Positions 53,832 to 63,732 of a stretch of 64,000 nucleotides of DNA are shown here, one piece after another (the first letter of the stretch is position 1; each line of letters begins with the position of its first letter). This DNA is from Lucinisca nassula (Eukaryota; Mollusca; Bivalvia; Lucinida; Lucinidae). The notes under the pieces are model-generated. The model saw only the letters and a list, made by a program, of their open reading frames with translations, ran no database searches and was not told the DNA's origin. The stretch lies in contig OY757026.1 of the NCBI GenBank assembly GCA_963580285.1, positions 63,365,396-63,429,395 of the forward strand, given 5' to 3'. Position numbers and translations under genes: made by a program.

Positions 53832-54337
53832 ATACATAGCAGTGAAATCAGTGCATATCTGAAACAAATTTTAAAGTGATATTTTCACACTGTGAAAATA
53901 TAAATGATATTTTCACAGTGTGAAAAATAACATGACCATGTTATTTTCACAGTAGCAGCCCGGACTATTTTCTCGCCAAAATTCATATGTTATCTATAAA
54001 ATAATTCTGTAAAATACCTTGAAAAGCATTCTCTGGACTGTAAAAACGCTGTATTAAAAATGGCGACTGTTTATGGTTAGCAACTGACAGTTGTGACGTC
54101 ATAGCCAAGTCAAAAATTGTGACGTAAGAACCGATAGATCAATTACAGTAGGTGTCCTAAAATATTATCAAATAAAAAGAAAATTTACTTTTTTTCGATA
54201 AATATGAAAAATATTTCATCTCGTGTGTTGAAAACATCAGAATTTTCACTCGTGCTTCGCACTCGTGAAAATTCTGATATTTTCATCACACTCGATGAAA
54301 TATTTTTGATATTCATCTCAAAAAAGTAAATATCCTC
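53832..54337 (-). repeat. element P, minus copy, with internal hairpin
   Basis: Complementary to 54548-55446 over most of its length. Contains a hairpin (GAATTTTCACTCGTGCTTCG against CGAGTGAAAATTC type arms, 54238-54275) and TGACGTCA at 54093. The end ATAGCAGTGAAATCAGTGCA matches, inverted, GCATTGATTTCACTGCTAAG at 55430. Confidence 0.65.
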
Positions 54338-54547
54338 TATATATTACACGGACTCATAAATTTGAAGTTTTGCATGAACCTATTAACGTGATGCAAAAGA
54401 AAGACTTATTAACGTGATACTCTTCACGGATTCGTTAATGTAATGAACTTATGTCAACGTAATGCAATACAAGAACTGATTGACGTGATACATTACACGG
54501 ATTCGTTGATGTGATGTACATAAACGTATTAACGTGATGTAATACAT

Positions 54548-55446
54548 AGAGGGTATTTACTTTTTTGAGGTGGATACCAAAAATATTTCATCGAGTGTGT
54601 TGAAAACATAATTTTCACGAGTGCGAAGCACGAGTGAAAATTCGGATGTTTTCAACACACGAGATTAAATACTTTTGGTATCCGCCGAAAAAAAGTTAAT
54701 GTTCTTTTTATTTTATAATTTATTAGGACACTTACGGTAATTGATCGATCTGAGACGGTGACGTCACGATTTTGATCTGGCAACATGACGTCACAACTGT
54801 CAGTTTCAAAGCATAAACAAATCGCCATTTTGAATTCTGCATTTTTAGCTCAAAGAATGCATTTCAAGGTATGTTACAGAATGCGTTGCGCTTATTTGAA
54901 GTCCATTTTATTATTGAAGGCTCTAAGAGACATGCACCCAGCCATGTGTAGCAGTCGTCGCGACCGGTTTTTCAAAAAAAAAAAAAAAAAAAAAAATTAC
55001 GCTATTTTGAGCACAGATTTCCTCGTACAAACTCTTACTCAGCCATTCTGAACTGGTATGCCTTGTAGATCATTTGTAACAAAAAGAGCTAAGCCTAAAT
55101 CTGTGAGGGAACATTTAAATTGTGCCCGAGATGTGTGTCGGCAAAAGGGAGATGTTCAAAATCACAGCGCTGCTGTTGTCAGGTTTTGCACCTGTTCATT
55201 CAATTTAAATGCCATCCGTGAGTTGTGACCCTTCAAAATATGTTCTAATGGCATAAGGAATTATTATTCTTAGTAAATAAAAGGAAAAATAACCTTCTTT
55301 TTCGACCAGAACGTAAACAAAAATGTAGTTCCGGCACGCTACAGTGAAATGATATTAATGGTATCAATCACATGTGAAATGATACGATATCATTTCACTT
55401 GTGATTGATATCATTTTTATTTGTTTCAGATATGCATTGATTTCAC
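54548..55446 (+). repeat. element P, plus copy (longer)
   Basis: GGGTATTTACTTTTTTGAGG start, hairpin at 54610-54645, TGACGTCAC at 54761 and 54786, then about 400 bp not present in the minus copy, including a poly-A run at 54974-54997. The pair forms an inverted repeat with a minisatellite centre. Confidence 0.65.
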
Positions 55447-55778
55447 TGCTAAGTATAAAATAAAAGGACTTATTAGCGTGATGCATTGCACGGATTCGTT
55501 AGTGTAACGCATTGCATGAACTTATGTCAACGTGATGCAATACAAGAACCTATTAACGTGATACATTACACGGATTCGTTGATGTGATGCATTACACACA
55601 CGTATTAACGTGATGCAATACACGAACTTATTAACGTGATGCACTGCAAATATTCGTTAATATGATGCATTGCATGGAGTTTTTAATGTGATGCATTACA
55701 AGAACTTATTAACGTGATGTATTACACGGGTTCGTTAATGTGATACATTGCATGTATTTTTAACGTGATGCAATACAA

Positions 55779-56197
55779 TTAAGAAATGAAATTTATTTTT
55801 CTGCAGTTCATGGAAGTATGAACGCAGTGGGTCGCGTGCAAAGTAAATGAACCCCGAAGGGGTTCATGTAAACTTTGCTAGCGACCCACTGTCGTTCATA
55901 CTTTCAGGAAAAGCAGAAAAATTAAGTTTATTTTTTATATTTACATTATTTGCCCCTCATTACTGGGCGAAAAAATGCTTGTAGGGCAAACTTATAAAGC
56001 TGAAAAAAACATTCACACGCTGTTTTTCTACAAAGAGCGGAGCAGCGTTGACGTCATCAACGCCCGTAGAGAACAATGGTTTAGAATGACGTCACTTAAC
56101 GTCATTGAAAATCATGTGATTCGAGGCGTTCATGGACGTATGAACGCAATTGTTTTTAAAAGGTATACATTAGACTTAACACTGGAAATGTAAATAT
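55779..56197 (+). repeat. 410-bp interspersed repeat, copy 3
   Basis: Near-identical to 2694-3112, including the hairpin around CCCCGAAGGGG and CRE-like TTGACGTCATC and ATGACGTCACTT. Inserted in the minisatellite. Confidence 0.75.
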
Positions 56198-56439
56198 GGA
56201 CTTATGAACGTGATACATTACAGGGATTCGTTAACGTGAGACATTGCATGTACTTTTTAACGTGATGCAATACAAGGACTTAATTAACGGATTCGTTAAT
56301 GTGATTCATCGCATAGACTTGTTAACGTCATGTATTCCACGAACTCATAAACGTGATGTATAAGACGAACTTGTTAACGTGATAACGGGTACAGCTATGT
56401 TAACATAGTAAATACCCACAATTTTCATTATATTTTCAG

Positions 56440-56487
56440 GCTGGAGTATGGACTGTCCACTTATAGTTGACCACGAAGACTGCAAGT
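56440..56487 (+). CDS. exon 3 of secreted cysteine-rich protein gene
   Basis: Acceptor TTATATTTTCAG ends at 56439; donor GTAAGTG starts at 56488. The 48-nt exon is phase 1 to phase 1 and in the exon-2 frame reads GWSMDCPLIVDHEDCK. It adds two cysteines. The donor choice is GTAAGT at 56488, the only consensus site nearby. Confidence 0.5.
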
Positions 56488-56789
56488 GTAAGTGTAGACC
56501 TTTGAACATGTTCCATGATAAGACAATCCTTACAACACATTACCGTAAATTGTGGAGTGGACAAGATTTTCGCTGTTTATTTCTTTGTTTCTAAGTCAAA
56601 CCAGCTAGCTTCCGCCAAATGGGCATCAGTCAGTGACCCTCAAATATTTTCAAACTTCCGCAGTGGAATAATGATAAATATGAAAATATAACACTACGGT
56701 GAAGGGCAGGGAGACTTCCTTCGGCCTAACACCAACTTTGGTGAAATTAACCTATATATGCCTAGCGGCCCCTTATTGGGACATTGGCA

Positions 56790-56850
56790 AACAGTGCAGA
56801 CCCAGATCAGATGCTGCGTTTGGCGTCGTCTGATCTGAGTCTTAACTGTT
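56790..56850. repeat. family-H type hairpin
   Basis: GGCAAACAGTGCAGACCCAG and, after a GATCAGATGC...GTCGTCTGATC loop region, CTGAGTCTTAACTGTT. Decayed. Confidence 0.5.
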
Positions 56851-57012
56851 GCTGAAAGTATTTGCATTTTTGCAAAACTTACCGAAAACAAAACAAACCT
56901 GGCACCCCTACAGTTGGAAACAAACAATATATTCCAAAATCAAAGCACTGACGACACTGCTGGGTGGATTGTCTCGGAGTATAGGCTGGGAAAATGGTCG
57001 AGAACCGTGACT

Positions 57013-57234
57013 CATCACGTGAACAAGCCCGTGAAATGAACTCCCACCTAAACCCCACTTTATATAGAGAAAAACGGGGTTTACAAAGGTAAACATAAAT
57101 GAGGCGGTTCTAATAAGCACCCACAACCTATGTTTGCAGTATAAATGAGAAAACATCAGGGAGTTTCATCAGAAAAGTAGTTATTTTGGAGATGTGAAAA
57201 ATGCACTATGTCGCACGGGTGTGTTATCGTAATG
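57013..57234. mobile_element. MITE-A with one hairpin arm deleted
   Basis: The ends CATCACGTGAACAAGCCCGT and (complement) CATTACGATAACACACCCGT are intact. Only GAGGCGGTTCTAATAAGCAC of the stem remains. Confidence 0.75.
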
Positions 57235-57437
57235 TTACATTGTTTCGTTTAACCCTTAAATGTAAGTATTTTAGGCAGACAGTGTAGCTCGCGGCGTCCG
57301 GTCAAGGTCTAAACTCTTTGCCTAAAGTAAGGAAATTTAGAGTTTCAGAAAATCTGGAGGAAATAAAGAATCAACCTGCTTTCCCGGCTCAGAAACAATC
57401 GATACAACAGTGCTGTCGGTGCTTGATCCACAAACAT

Positions 57438-57646
57438 TAGAGTATAATTCCGATATTGAGACCACCTAAACTTTAGTCTAATTCTGCTTTCAAAAGCTTA
57501 TTTAGTCGGTTGCATTTCTTCTGTCTTGTGTTTTTTGTATGCAGTGTCCTCTGGTTAGAGACCACTTTTGGCGCTAGTCAAAATTGGTCTATAAGACATC
57601 TTTTTAACAGTCAAAAAGGTGGTTTTGATACAGCAGTTTTACTGTA
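57438..57646. mobile_element. D-type MITE
   Basis: AGTATAATTCCGATATTGAG to GTTTTGATACAGCAGTTTTACTG-like end (57620-57644), TA next. A SINE-T target site overlaps its right end. Confidence 0.55.
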
Positions 57647-57654
57647 CATATGCA

Positions 57655-57812
57655 GAAGCCTCCGTGGTGTAGTGGTTACGCTACTTGCCTTGTAAACCAG
57701 GGGTCGCAGGATCGATCCCGGGCTTCTCCAGACTTTCGGGTGAATCTTTAACCCGAGGCCCCATCTCCGTATGACCTCAGCTGTTGGTGGTACGTAAAAC
57801 TCAAACACTCAC
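57655..57812 (+). mobile_element. tRNA-SINE (SINE-T), full length, 18-bp TSD
   Basis: TTTTACTGTACATATGCA occurs at 57637-57654 and 57813-57830. Head GAAGCCTCCGTGGTGTAGTG, B box GGATCGATCCCGG, core ACTTTCGGGTGAATCTTTAA, tail AAACACTCAC. The perfect TSD marks a young insertion. Confidence 0.9.
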
Positions 57813-57940
57813 TTTTACTGTACATATGCACCACTCTCCGCATGCAATGAAACTTCAATGATTCGGACACAGATTACTCGATTACCATGGATATGTTGTA
57901 CTTGTTCTTGAGTTCATAACTTTAGATAACAACATTTCAG

Positions 57941-57972
57941 GCACGTGTGTGATTTCTTTTATTTCATGTTGA
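57941..57972 (+). CDS. possible terminal exon of secreted cysteine-rich protein gene
   Basis: Acceptor AACAACATTTCAG ends at 57940. In the phase left by exon 3 it reads CTCVISFISC then TGA at 57970-57972, giving a total of 270 nt and an 89-residue precursor. It adds cysteines, but the piece is short and no polyadenylation signal is close; another acceptor could be used. Confidence 0.3.
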
Positions 57973-58023
57973 AAAGTTATTTCAAGTCTTATCGCGCAGA
58001 ACACGATAACCCCTATCTATTCA

Positions 58024-58130
58024 AACAGTGTAGATCCAGATCAGATGGCTTCTGAAGAAGCAATCTGATCTGGACCACACTGTTTTGCTTCTGAATGAGT
58101 CATCTGATCTGGATCTACACCGTTTGCCAT
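58024..58130. repeat. two nested AAACAGTGTAGATC hairpins
   Basis: CAAACAGTGTAGATCCAGAT faces ATCTGATCTGGACCACACTG and, further on, ATCTGATCTGGATCTACACC. The CTTCTGAAGAAG loop is itself palindromic. Confidence 0.6.
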
Positions 58131-58241
58131 GCGGTTCGTGAATTGATGAATACATATTCTAACATAGCGCGCCTATATAAGCAATGGAAAATAACTATGT
58201 TTTACTCTCTAACAAATCACGGCAAGGAAGAGCGTGCCGAG

Positions 58242-58386
58242 TGACGTCATTAAAAACTGCGAATTTATGACGTCACTAGTCGACTGCACTGACGTTAGAC
58301 GGTGTAACGTCATATTCTCGCGTTAGAAAAGGATATAAATGCATGTCTTTCAGTCAATAATTTTTAGCGGGATTTCTTCTAACAAT
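58242..58386 (+). promoter_or_regulatory. possible promoter: CRE sites, TATA-like box, short ORF start
   Basis: TGACGTCA at 58242-58249 and 58268-58275, half-sites TGACGTT and AACGTCA (58290-58312), then TATAAAT at 58334-58340, and an ATG in good context (ACAATGG) at 58384. The ORF is only 24 codons with no clear donor. Spacing looks promoter-like, but CRE motifs also occur in repeats here. Confidence 0.3.
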
Positions 58387-58663
58387 GGCGAAAGGTTGTG
58401 AGATTTTGAAGGAAACCACAGCATTATTGCCGATTTTCAGCCTGATAGAATGGAAATAGATCAACTCTAGTTTGTGATTTGTTGAGTAATTACGCGCTCG
58501 CGATTTGTCTACTTACAACTGACCGACAAACTATGGTTTAATATGAACTTAGGCACATGAGCATTACCGGTCAGTTAATGTTTAAAAGCAAAGATGATAG
58601 TGTTTTAACCCACCCGATGAAAAAGAAAAATGATATTTCTCACTGAGAAATAATTCCCACTGA

Positions 58664-60720
58664 GAATTTGAACAATCTTGGTAGAAATCATCAAGACGAA
58701 GCTTCATGTCAGTTATCAAAGACCTAGGCCTTCTCCTTTCAGACAAGAAGATTTCAAATGTTTTCATTGCCTTGACTTCTATTTCCTATGCCTATAGTTT
58801 GAAAAATTTTGATAAGAGGTCCACTTGATTTTGATAGAGGTCCACCAAATATCAAAGACCTGGGCCTTGCGGTTTCAGAGTAGAAGATTTTCTTACATTT
58901 CCCTTCATATAAGTCAATGTAAAAACCGAAAGGACCGGGAGTCCCTAGGACTGGCTAATCGGAGCTGAAATCGATTATCTATTAGTAATCGGTGAGCTTT
59001 TTGTCAATTTTACCTGTCTGGCTTTCTGTCTGAGCATGACTCTTACCATATGTTGCACTTGACCATATGTATATTTGAACAGACAGGCCTGAGCAAACAG
59101 TGTAGACCCAGATGAGACGCCACAGAATGCGGCGTTTCATCATGGTCTGCACTGTTTGCCACTCATCCAGTTATTTTAGGCATAACTTTGGGTAGTACAT
59201 TGTACCTATCAAGTAATCGATTAAAAGCAAATCAGAAATGATAATCATTTTTGTGAAATTTATCGATCAATTAATCGATTATACGATTAATCCTGTCAGC
59301 CTTACCCGGGACAGAGGCATTTTTGGCCCAAGGGCTATGATTTGAAAAATCTCAGATTCGGAGAAGATTTTTAAACATTTTCCCTGTATAAGCCAATGTT
59401 AATGAGAAAAAGGTTTTTAATTTCCCTATATAAGTCTATGTAAAACCAAAGGGCACCAGGGCGGGGGCATTTGTGGTCCTAGGGCTATAATTTGAACAGT
59501 ATTGGTAGAGGTTCAGTAGATGCAGCTTCATACCAAATATCAAAGACCCTGGCCTTATGGTTTCAGAGATGTAGATTTTTAAATATTTTCTCTGTATATG
59601 CCTTTGAAACCAAAGGGCTCCGAGGTGTGGGCATTTTTTGCCCTAGGGCTATAAATTGAATAATGTTGATAGAGGTTCACTAGCTGAAGCTTCACGCTAA
59701 ATACCAAAGACCTGGGTCTTGCCGTTTCAGAGGAGAAGATTTTTAAAGATTTTCCCTAGATATAAGCCTATGCAAAACCAAAGGCCCCTGGGGCGGGGGC
59801 ATTTTTGGCCCCATGGGTATAATTTGAACAATCTTGGTAGTCGTCCCTTAGATGAAGCTTCATTCCAAATATCAAGGACCTGGGCCATGCGGTTTCAGAG
59901 AAGAAGATTTTTAAAGACTTTCCCTATATAAGCCTTTGTGAAACCGAAGGCCCCCAGGGCAGGGGCATTTGTCACACTAGGCCTATAATTTGAACAATCT
60001 TGATAGAAGTTCACTAAATAAAGCTTCACACCAAATATCAAAGAACAGGGCCTTCCGGTTTCAGAGAAGAAGATTTTTAAAGATTTTCCCTATATAAGCC
60101 TTTGTAAAACCAAAGGCTCCTAGGGCGGGGGCATTTCTCGCACTAGGCCTATAATTTGAACAATCTTGATAGAGGTTCACTAAATGAAGCTGCACACCAA
60201 ATATCAATGAACTGGGCCTTGTGGTTTCAGAGAAGAAGATTATTAAAGATTTTCCCTATAAATCTATATAAAACCAAAGGGCCCTGGGGCGGAGGCATTT
60301 TTGGCACCAGGGCTATAATTTGAACAGTCTTGGTAGAGGTCCACTAGATGAAGCTGCATACCAAATATCAAAGATGTGGGCCTTGTGATTTCAGAGAAGA
60401 TGTTTTAAATATTTTCCCTATATAAGCGTATGAAAAAACCAAAGGGCCCCAGGGCGGGGGCATGCTTGGCCCTAGTGCTATAAATTGAACAATCTTGATA
60501 GAGGTCCAGTAGTTGAAGCTTCACACCAAATATCTTGCAGTTTCAGAGAAGAAGATATTTAAAGATTTTTCCCATATAAGCCTATGTAAAAGCAAAGGCC
60601 CCTGGGGCGGAGGCTATAATGTGAACAATCTTGGTAGAGGTCAACTAGATGAAGCTTCATACCAAATATCAAAGGCCTGGGCCTTGTGGTTTCAGAGAAG
60701 ATTTTTCAAGTTTTCAGTGA
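58664..60720. repeat. satellite with about 166-bp unit
   Basis: AAACCAAAGG-type sites at about 59432, 59607, 59773, 59940, 60106, 60270, 60436 and 60588 give spacings of 152-175 bp, mostly 164-167. Units share GGGCGGGGGCATTT, TATAATTTGAACAATCTTG and CAAATATCAAAGACCTGGGC. Interrupted near 58930-59300. Confidence 0.85.
59095..59160. repeat. family-H hairpin inside the 166-bp satellite
   Basis: GCAAACAGTGTAGACCCAGA, GACGCCACAGAATGCGGCGT and GGTCTGCACTGTTTGCC form a stem of about 28 bp. Confidence 0.65.
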
Positions 60721-60960
60721 AAAAAGAATCTATTTTTGGCTCCTGTGGCCTAGATGTGCAACGGACCGGAACCATTCGAACAACTTTGAAAGGGGTCCAG
60801 ATAAGAATCATTCCTGTGAAGTTTGGTCAAAATCTGATCGGTGTTTTAGGAGGAGATGTCGATTGAAGAATTGTTTACGGACGCACGCATGGACAACAGA
60901 CGAAAAGTGATCACAAAAGCTCACCTTGTCACTATGTGACAGTAGAGCTAAAAAGGAAAG
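60721..60960 (+). repeat. satellite-linked repeat end
   Basis: TCCTGTGAAGTTTGGTCAAA, TTTACGGACGCACGCATGG and AAAGCTCACCTTGTCACTAT, the last with a short hairpin (TGTCACTATGTGACA). Sequences of this type are frequent in clam genomes (from memory). Confidence 0.5.
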
Positions 60961-61864
60961 TGGTGGGTACTTGTTGGAACAGTCACAACATAGCATTTCA
61001 CGGGTATCCATAACATCTTTTTCAAATAATCAAAAATATTATTACCATTTTCACATCTTTTCTCTTTATCTGAATCACTAATATTTTTTTATCTTTTCTC
61101 CTATTACTGCTACTCGCTCACATCTGAGCATTACGAGCAGGATTTCCTGGGTGGTAACCAGTATTTATTATTTTTTTAAGCAATGTGGATATAGTGCCTT
61201 GCTCAAGGGCACAACACTTTCGTCAGCGTGAGGCTTGCACCAAAGCGCTCTACTACTTTCTGGCAGCATGAATGAGTTCAGATCCCATGGACTGTAAATT
61301 TGTCTGTTAACCAAGTCATCTACATCTGCCAGTCATGTACCGGGCTCTGCATGGTCGTACGAACATCCGACTCAATCTGGTTGTCCATGAACAGATCCAA
61401 ATCAAATTAGCTGCCTTAAGGGTACACAAGAAGCATGTCAAAGAAACACTTCTTTAACTGACACTGTTTACAAATGACATGCAACCAGTGTCTTTCATGG
61501 ATGTGTCCTGATCTATCGCCGTTGGTCCCAAGTCAGGCTCTAACTGCTCTCTTCTTCATCCAGATAATGAGTGTGCTGTACGAAAGGCTATCAATCGAAT
61601 TTGCCATCCATTACACTCATTTTCCACAGTTTTCGTTCATGATTAGACCATCATCTGATCATCTATTAATAGATAAATCAGCTGATCGGGCAAATTATTA
61701 CCAAAGCGTTCTCATTTCTTACCTTGGTATCAATTCAGTTAATCAGGGATATATTATTATTTGTCAAATGAAAACATTAATTCTAGATTCCACTCCAAAA
61801 CAATATTATCAACTCTGAATTACGCGAACAATTATCCTACCCGCGTTCACAAATACCAGACAAA
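60961..61864. other. no gene confirmed; possible promoter side of next exon
   Basis: 61195-61235 has TGCCTTGCTCAAGGGCACAA, a short palindromic repeat common in marine invertebrates. 61474-61818 is open on plus but lacks domain or splice support. Confidence 0.3.
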
Positions 61865-61960
61865 ATGGCGGCTGATCACGAAATTGGAAATCAATTTCTG
61901 AGTGTTTTCATCAGTGTGATTGACAGGTTAATGGCTGGGGCTCCAAATGGGGTGATACTC
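61865..61960 (+). CDS. probable first coding exon, unknown protein
   Basis: ATG in strong context (CAAAATGGCGG) opens 32 codons, MAADHEIGNQFLSVFISVID and onward to GVIL, ending in phase 0 at a consensus donor CTC|GTAAGTTTT. The reading continues only four codons past the donor before a stop, as expected of an intron. The MAA start and Kozak context are typical of housekeeping genes. I do not recognise the family; downstream exons would lie beyond or within the SINE-rich end of the window. Confidence 0.45.
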
Positions 61961-62035
61961 GTAAGTTTTCTGTAAAAAGAAAAAACTGTCATTAAACCCA
62001 TAAAAATGAACCAAAAGATAAAAAATGAAAAATAT

Positions 62036-62173
62036 AGATTCAACAACGCACTCGTTTGTTTATCAGATTTGTACCCCCCTCAGGAAAGAAATCCTGTATT
62101 TCATAGATTCAACTACGCACTCGTTTGTTTATCAGATTTGTACCCCCCTCAGGAAAGAAATCCTTTATTTCAA
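62036..62173. repeat. 69-bp tandem duplication
   Basis: CGCACTCGTTTGTTTATCAG and TACCCCCCTCAGGAAAGAAA occur twice, at about 62045 and 62114, nearly identical. Confidence 0.8.
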
Positions 62174-62206
62174 AACGAAAACTGATATAACCTGTATTTA
62201 AACTAA

Positions 62207-62470
62207 ACCAACACTGTATAGGTCATTTTGGAGATGTTGCTTCCAATTTTGTAGGACTTTTACCCGACATCCAGATGAAATGACATCTCTATCCCTGTCA
62301 CCCAATGAAACCAATAGGGTTTATAAGCATGGATGGTCCTACTCACACCTCTTTGCCTGGGCAGGCTGAGATGCTTTAAGCGGTTTACCAGTGCCCATGC
62401 GCGGTCGGTTTCAGCTCTGCGTGTAAGCATCATGCAGCCCATCTATTTCTTCAAGCCCTGATGGGTGTGG
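62207..62470 (-). mobile_element. SINE-S, tail truncated
   Basis: In complement CCCACACCCATCAGGGCTTG through GCAACATCTCCAAAATGACC; lacks the final GACGTTAAACC and tail. Confidence 0.7.
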
Positions 62471-62729
62471 GGCAAAATTTTCTACAATATGTGTACATAT
62501 GATTTTTCGGTAATGATGCTTTTGGAGAAATTCCCATTAAGAGCTGCACTTAATAAGAACTGAGGAAGCAGTTCCATCACCTGGTGCCCTGAATTTGGAG
62601 TAAACAATACCCTCAGTGCAGACTGGCTTCCTATACAAACGTGAAAGAAACAATGAAATTAGAAAGTGACAAGATAAACGATCTGCAGAATGGATTGAAA
62701 AAAAACAAGGGAATTAACTGTGTTTGGCT

Positions 62730-62960
62730 ATGGAGCATGGTAGCTAGTGGTTAGTGCACTTGCCTATCATGCTAGAGGCCCCCAGTTCAATTCCGGGCAG
62801 CGGTAAGAACATCATGGTGTCCGAACTGCTACACTGGCATCAATTGCAGGGATGAATGCCACAAAGTGCACCGTCCTTCGGATCGGGACGTTAACTGGAG
62901 ACCCCTTGTGCAGGGAGAACCATCCCCTGCGCAAGTAAAAGATTCCTACCATATCTATCT
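62730..62960 (+). mobile_element. tRNA-SINE (SINE-N), copy 1
   Basis: Head TAGCTAGTGGTTAGTGCACT (A box) and CCCAGTTCAATTCCGGGC (B box), body CCTTCGGATCGGGACGTTAA, end GCGCAAGTAAAAGATTCCTA. Paired with an inverted copy at 63437. Confidence 0.7.
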
Positions 62961-63013
62961 CTGTTTACTGCCAACCCCTCTGTCGAGTCACAATGTAGGG
63001 TTTCGAGTGTATC

Positions 63014-63187
63014 ACGGGCGTCTGACGTTGCATCAATGCAGTAAATCGACTGATCAAGAGGGCAAAATGCCCTATTTCTACCTATGGCGAGCGAAGCTAG
63101 CAGCCAGCTCGCTATGCTCGCCATGTGCTCAAATTAGTCCTCTTGATCAGCCGATTTCTTGCATTGATGTAACGTCAGACGCCCGTG
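63014..63187. repeat. palindrome with about 48-bp arms
   Basis: CGGGCGTCTGACGTTGCATC and GACTGATCAAGAGG at the left face CCTCTTGATCAGCCGATTTC and TGATGTAACGTCAGACGCCC at the right. An inner pair ATGGCGAGC/GCTCGCCAT frames the loop. Confidence 0.75.
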
Positions 63188-63229
63188 AGTGTATGTTATG
63201 TACACCTGCACGTAATCCTCATGTGAGGG

Positions 63230-63230
<1 letters not shown>

Positions 63231-63281
<51 letters not shown>

Positions 63282-63282
63282 C

Positions 63283-63355
<73 letters not shown>

Positions 63356-63356
63356 C
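63231..63356. repeat. (ATCT)n microsatellite, about 31 units
   Basis: One interruption (CCATC) near 63281. Poly-(SIYL) frames are artefacts. Confidence 0.95.
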
Positions 63357-63436
63357 TGATACTGCGTCGGTCACATTTGACCATTACCGCAGGTGTACAT
63401 TACATACACTCCAGGTTTGCAGGATGAAAGCCTACA

Positions 63437-63680
63437 CAGTAATCATGTAATTACGGTAGGGATCTTTAACCTGCACAGGGAATGGTTCTCCCTGCACAGG
63501 GGGCCTCCAGTTAACGTCCCGATCCGAAGGACGGTGCACTTTATGACATTCATCCCTGCAAATGATGCCAAAGGAGCGTGTTCGGACACCGAAATTTTAT
63601 CGCCGCTGCCGGGGATCGAACCCGTGACCTCTAGCATTAGAGGCAAGTGCACTAACCACTGAGCTATCACGCTACGGTAT
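63437..63680 (-). mobile_element. tRNA-SINE (SINE-N), copy 2, inverted
   Basis: In complement GTAGCGTGATAGCTCAGTGG (A box), GGGTTCGATCCCCGGCAGC (B box), CGGATCGGGACGTTAACTGG and CAGGTTAAAGATCCCTACC. Well preserved. Confidence 0.75.
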
Positions 63681-63732
63681 TGGAGTAAAAGAAAAAAAAG
63701 GAAATCCAAGGCCCCATTAGGCATTACTTCAT

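Larger units (their letters stand above)
52566..56400. repeat. minisatellite of about 26-bp units resembling the MITE-A terminus, with later insertions
   Basis: Units of the form ACTTNTTAACGTGATGCATT and ACACGGATTCGTTAANGTGA recur at 52600-52650, 52970-53140, 53440-53830, 54340-54545, 55455-55780 and 56195-56400. The motif matches the MITE-A end (CACGGACTTGTTNACGTGATG), and the array starts directly at the right end of the MITE-A at 52565. Interrupted by SINE-S, an inverted element pair and a 410-bp repeat. Confidence 0.75.

Noticed and set aside
56574..56632. Alternative acceptor TTTGTTTCTAAG as exon 4 of the cysteine-rich gene
   Set aside because: The downstream sequence is a copy of repeat W and encodes no cysteine.
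62866..63450. A 194-codon plus-strand frame
   Set aside because: It runs through a SINE, a palindrome and the (ATCT)n tract; the repeated SIYL part is simple sequence.
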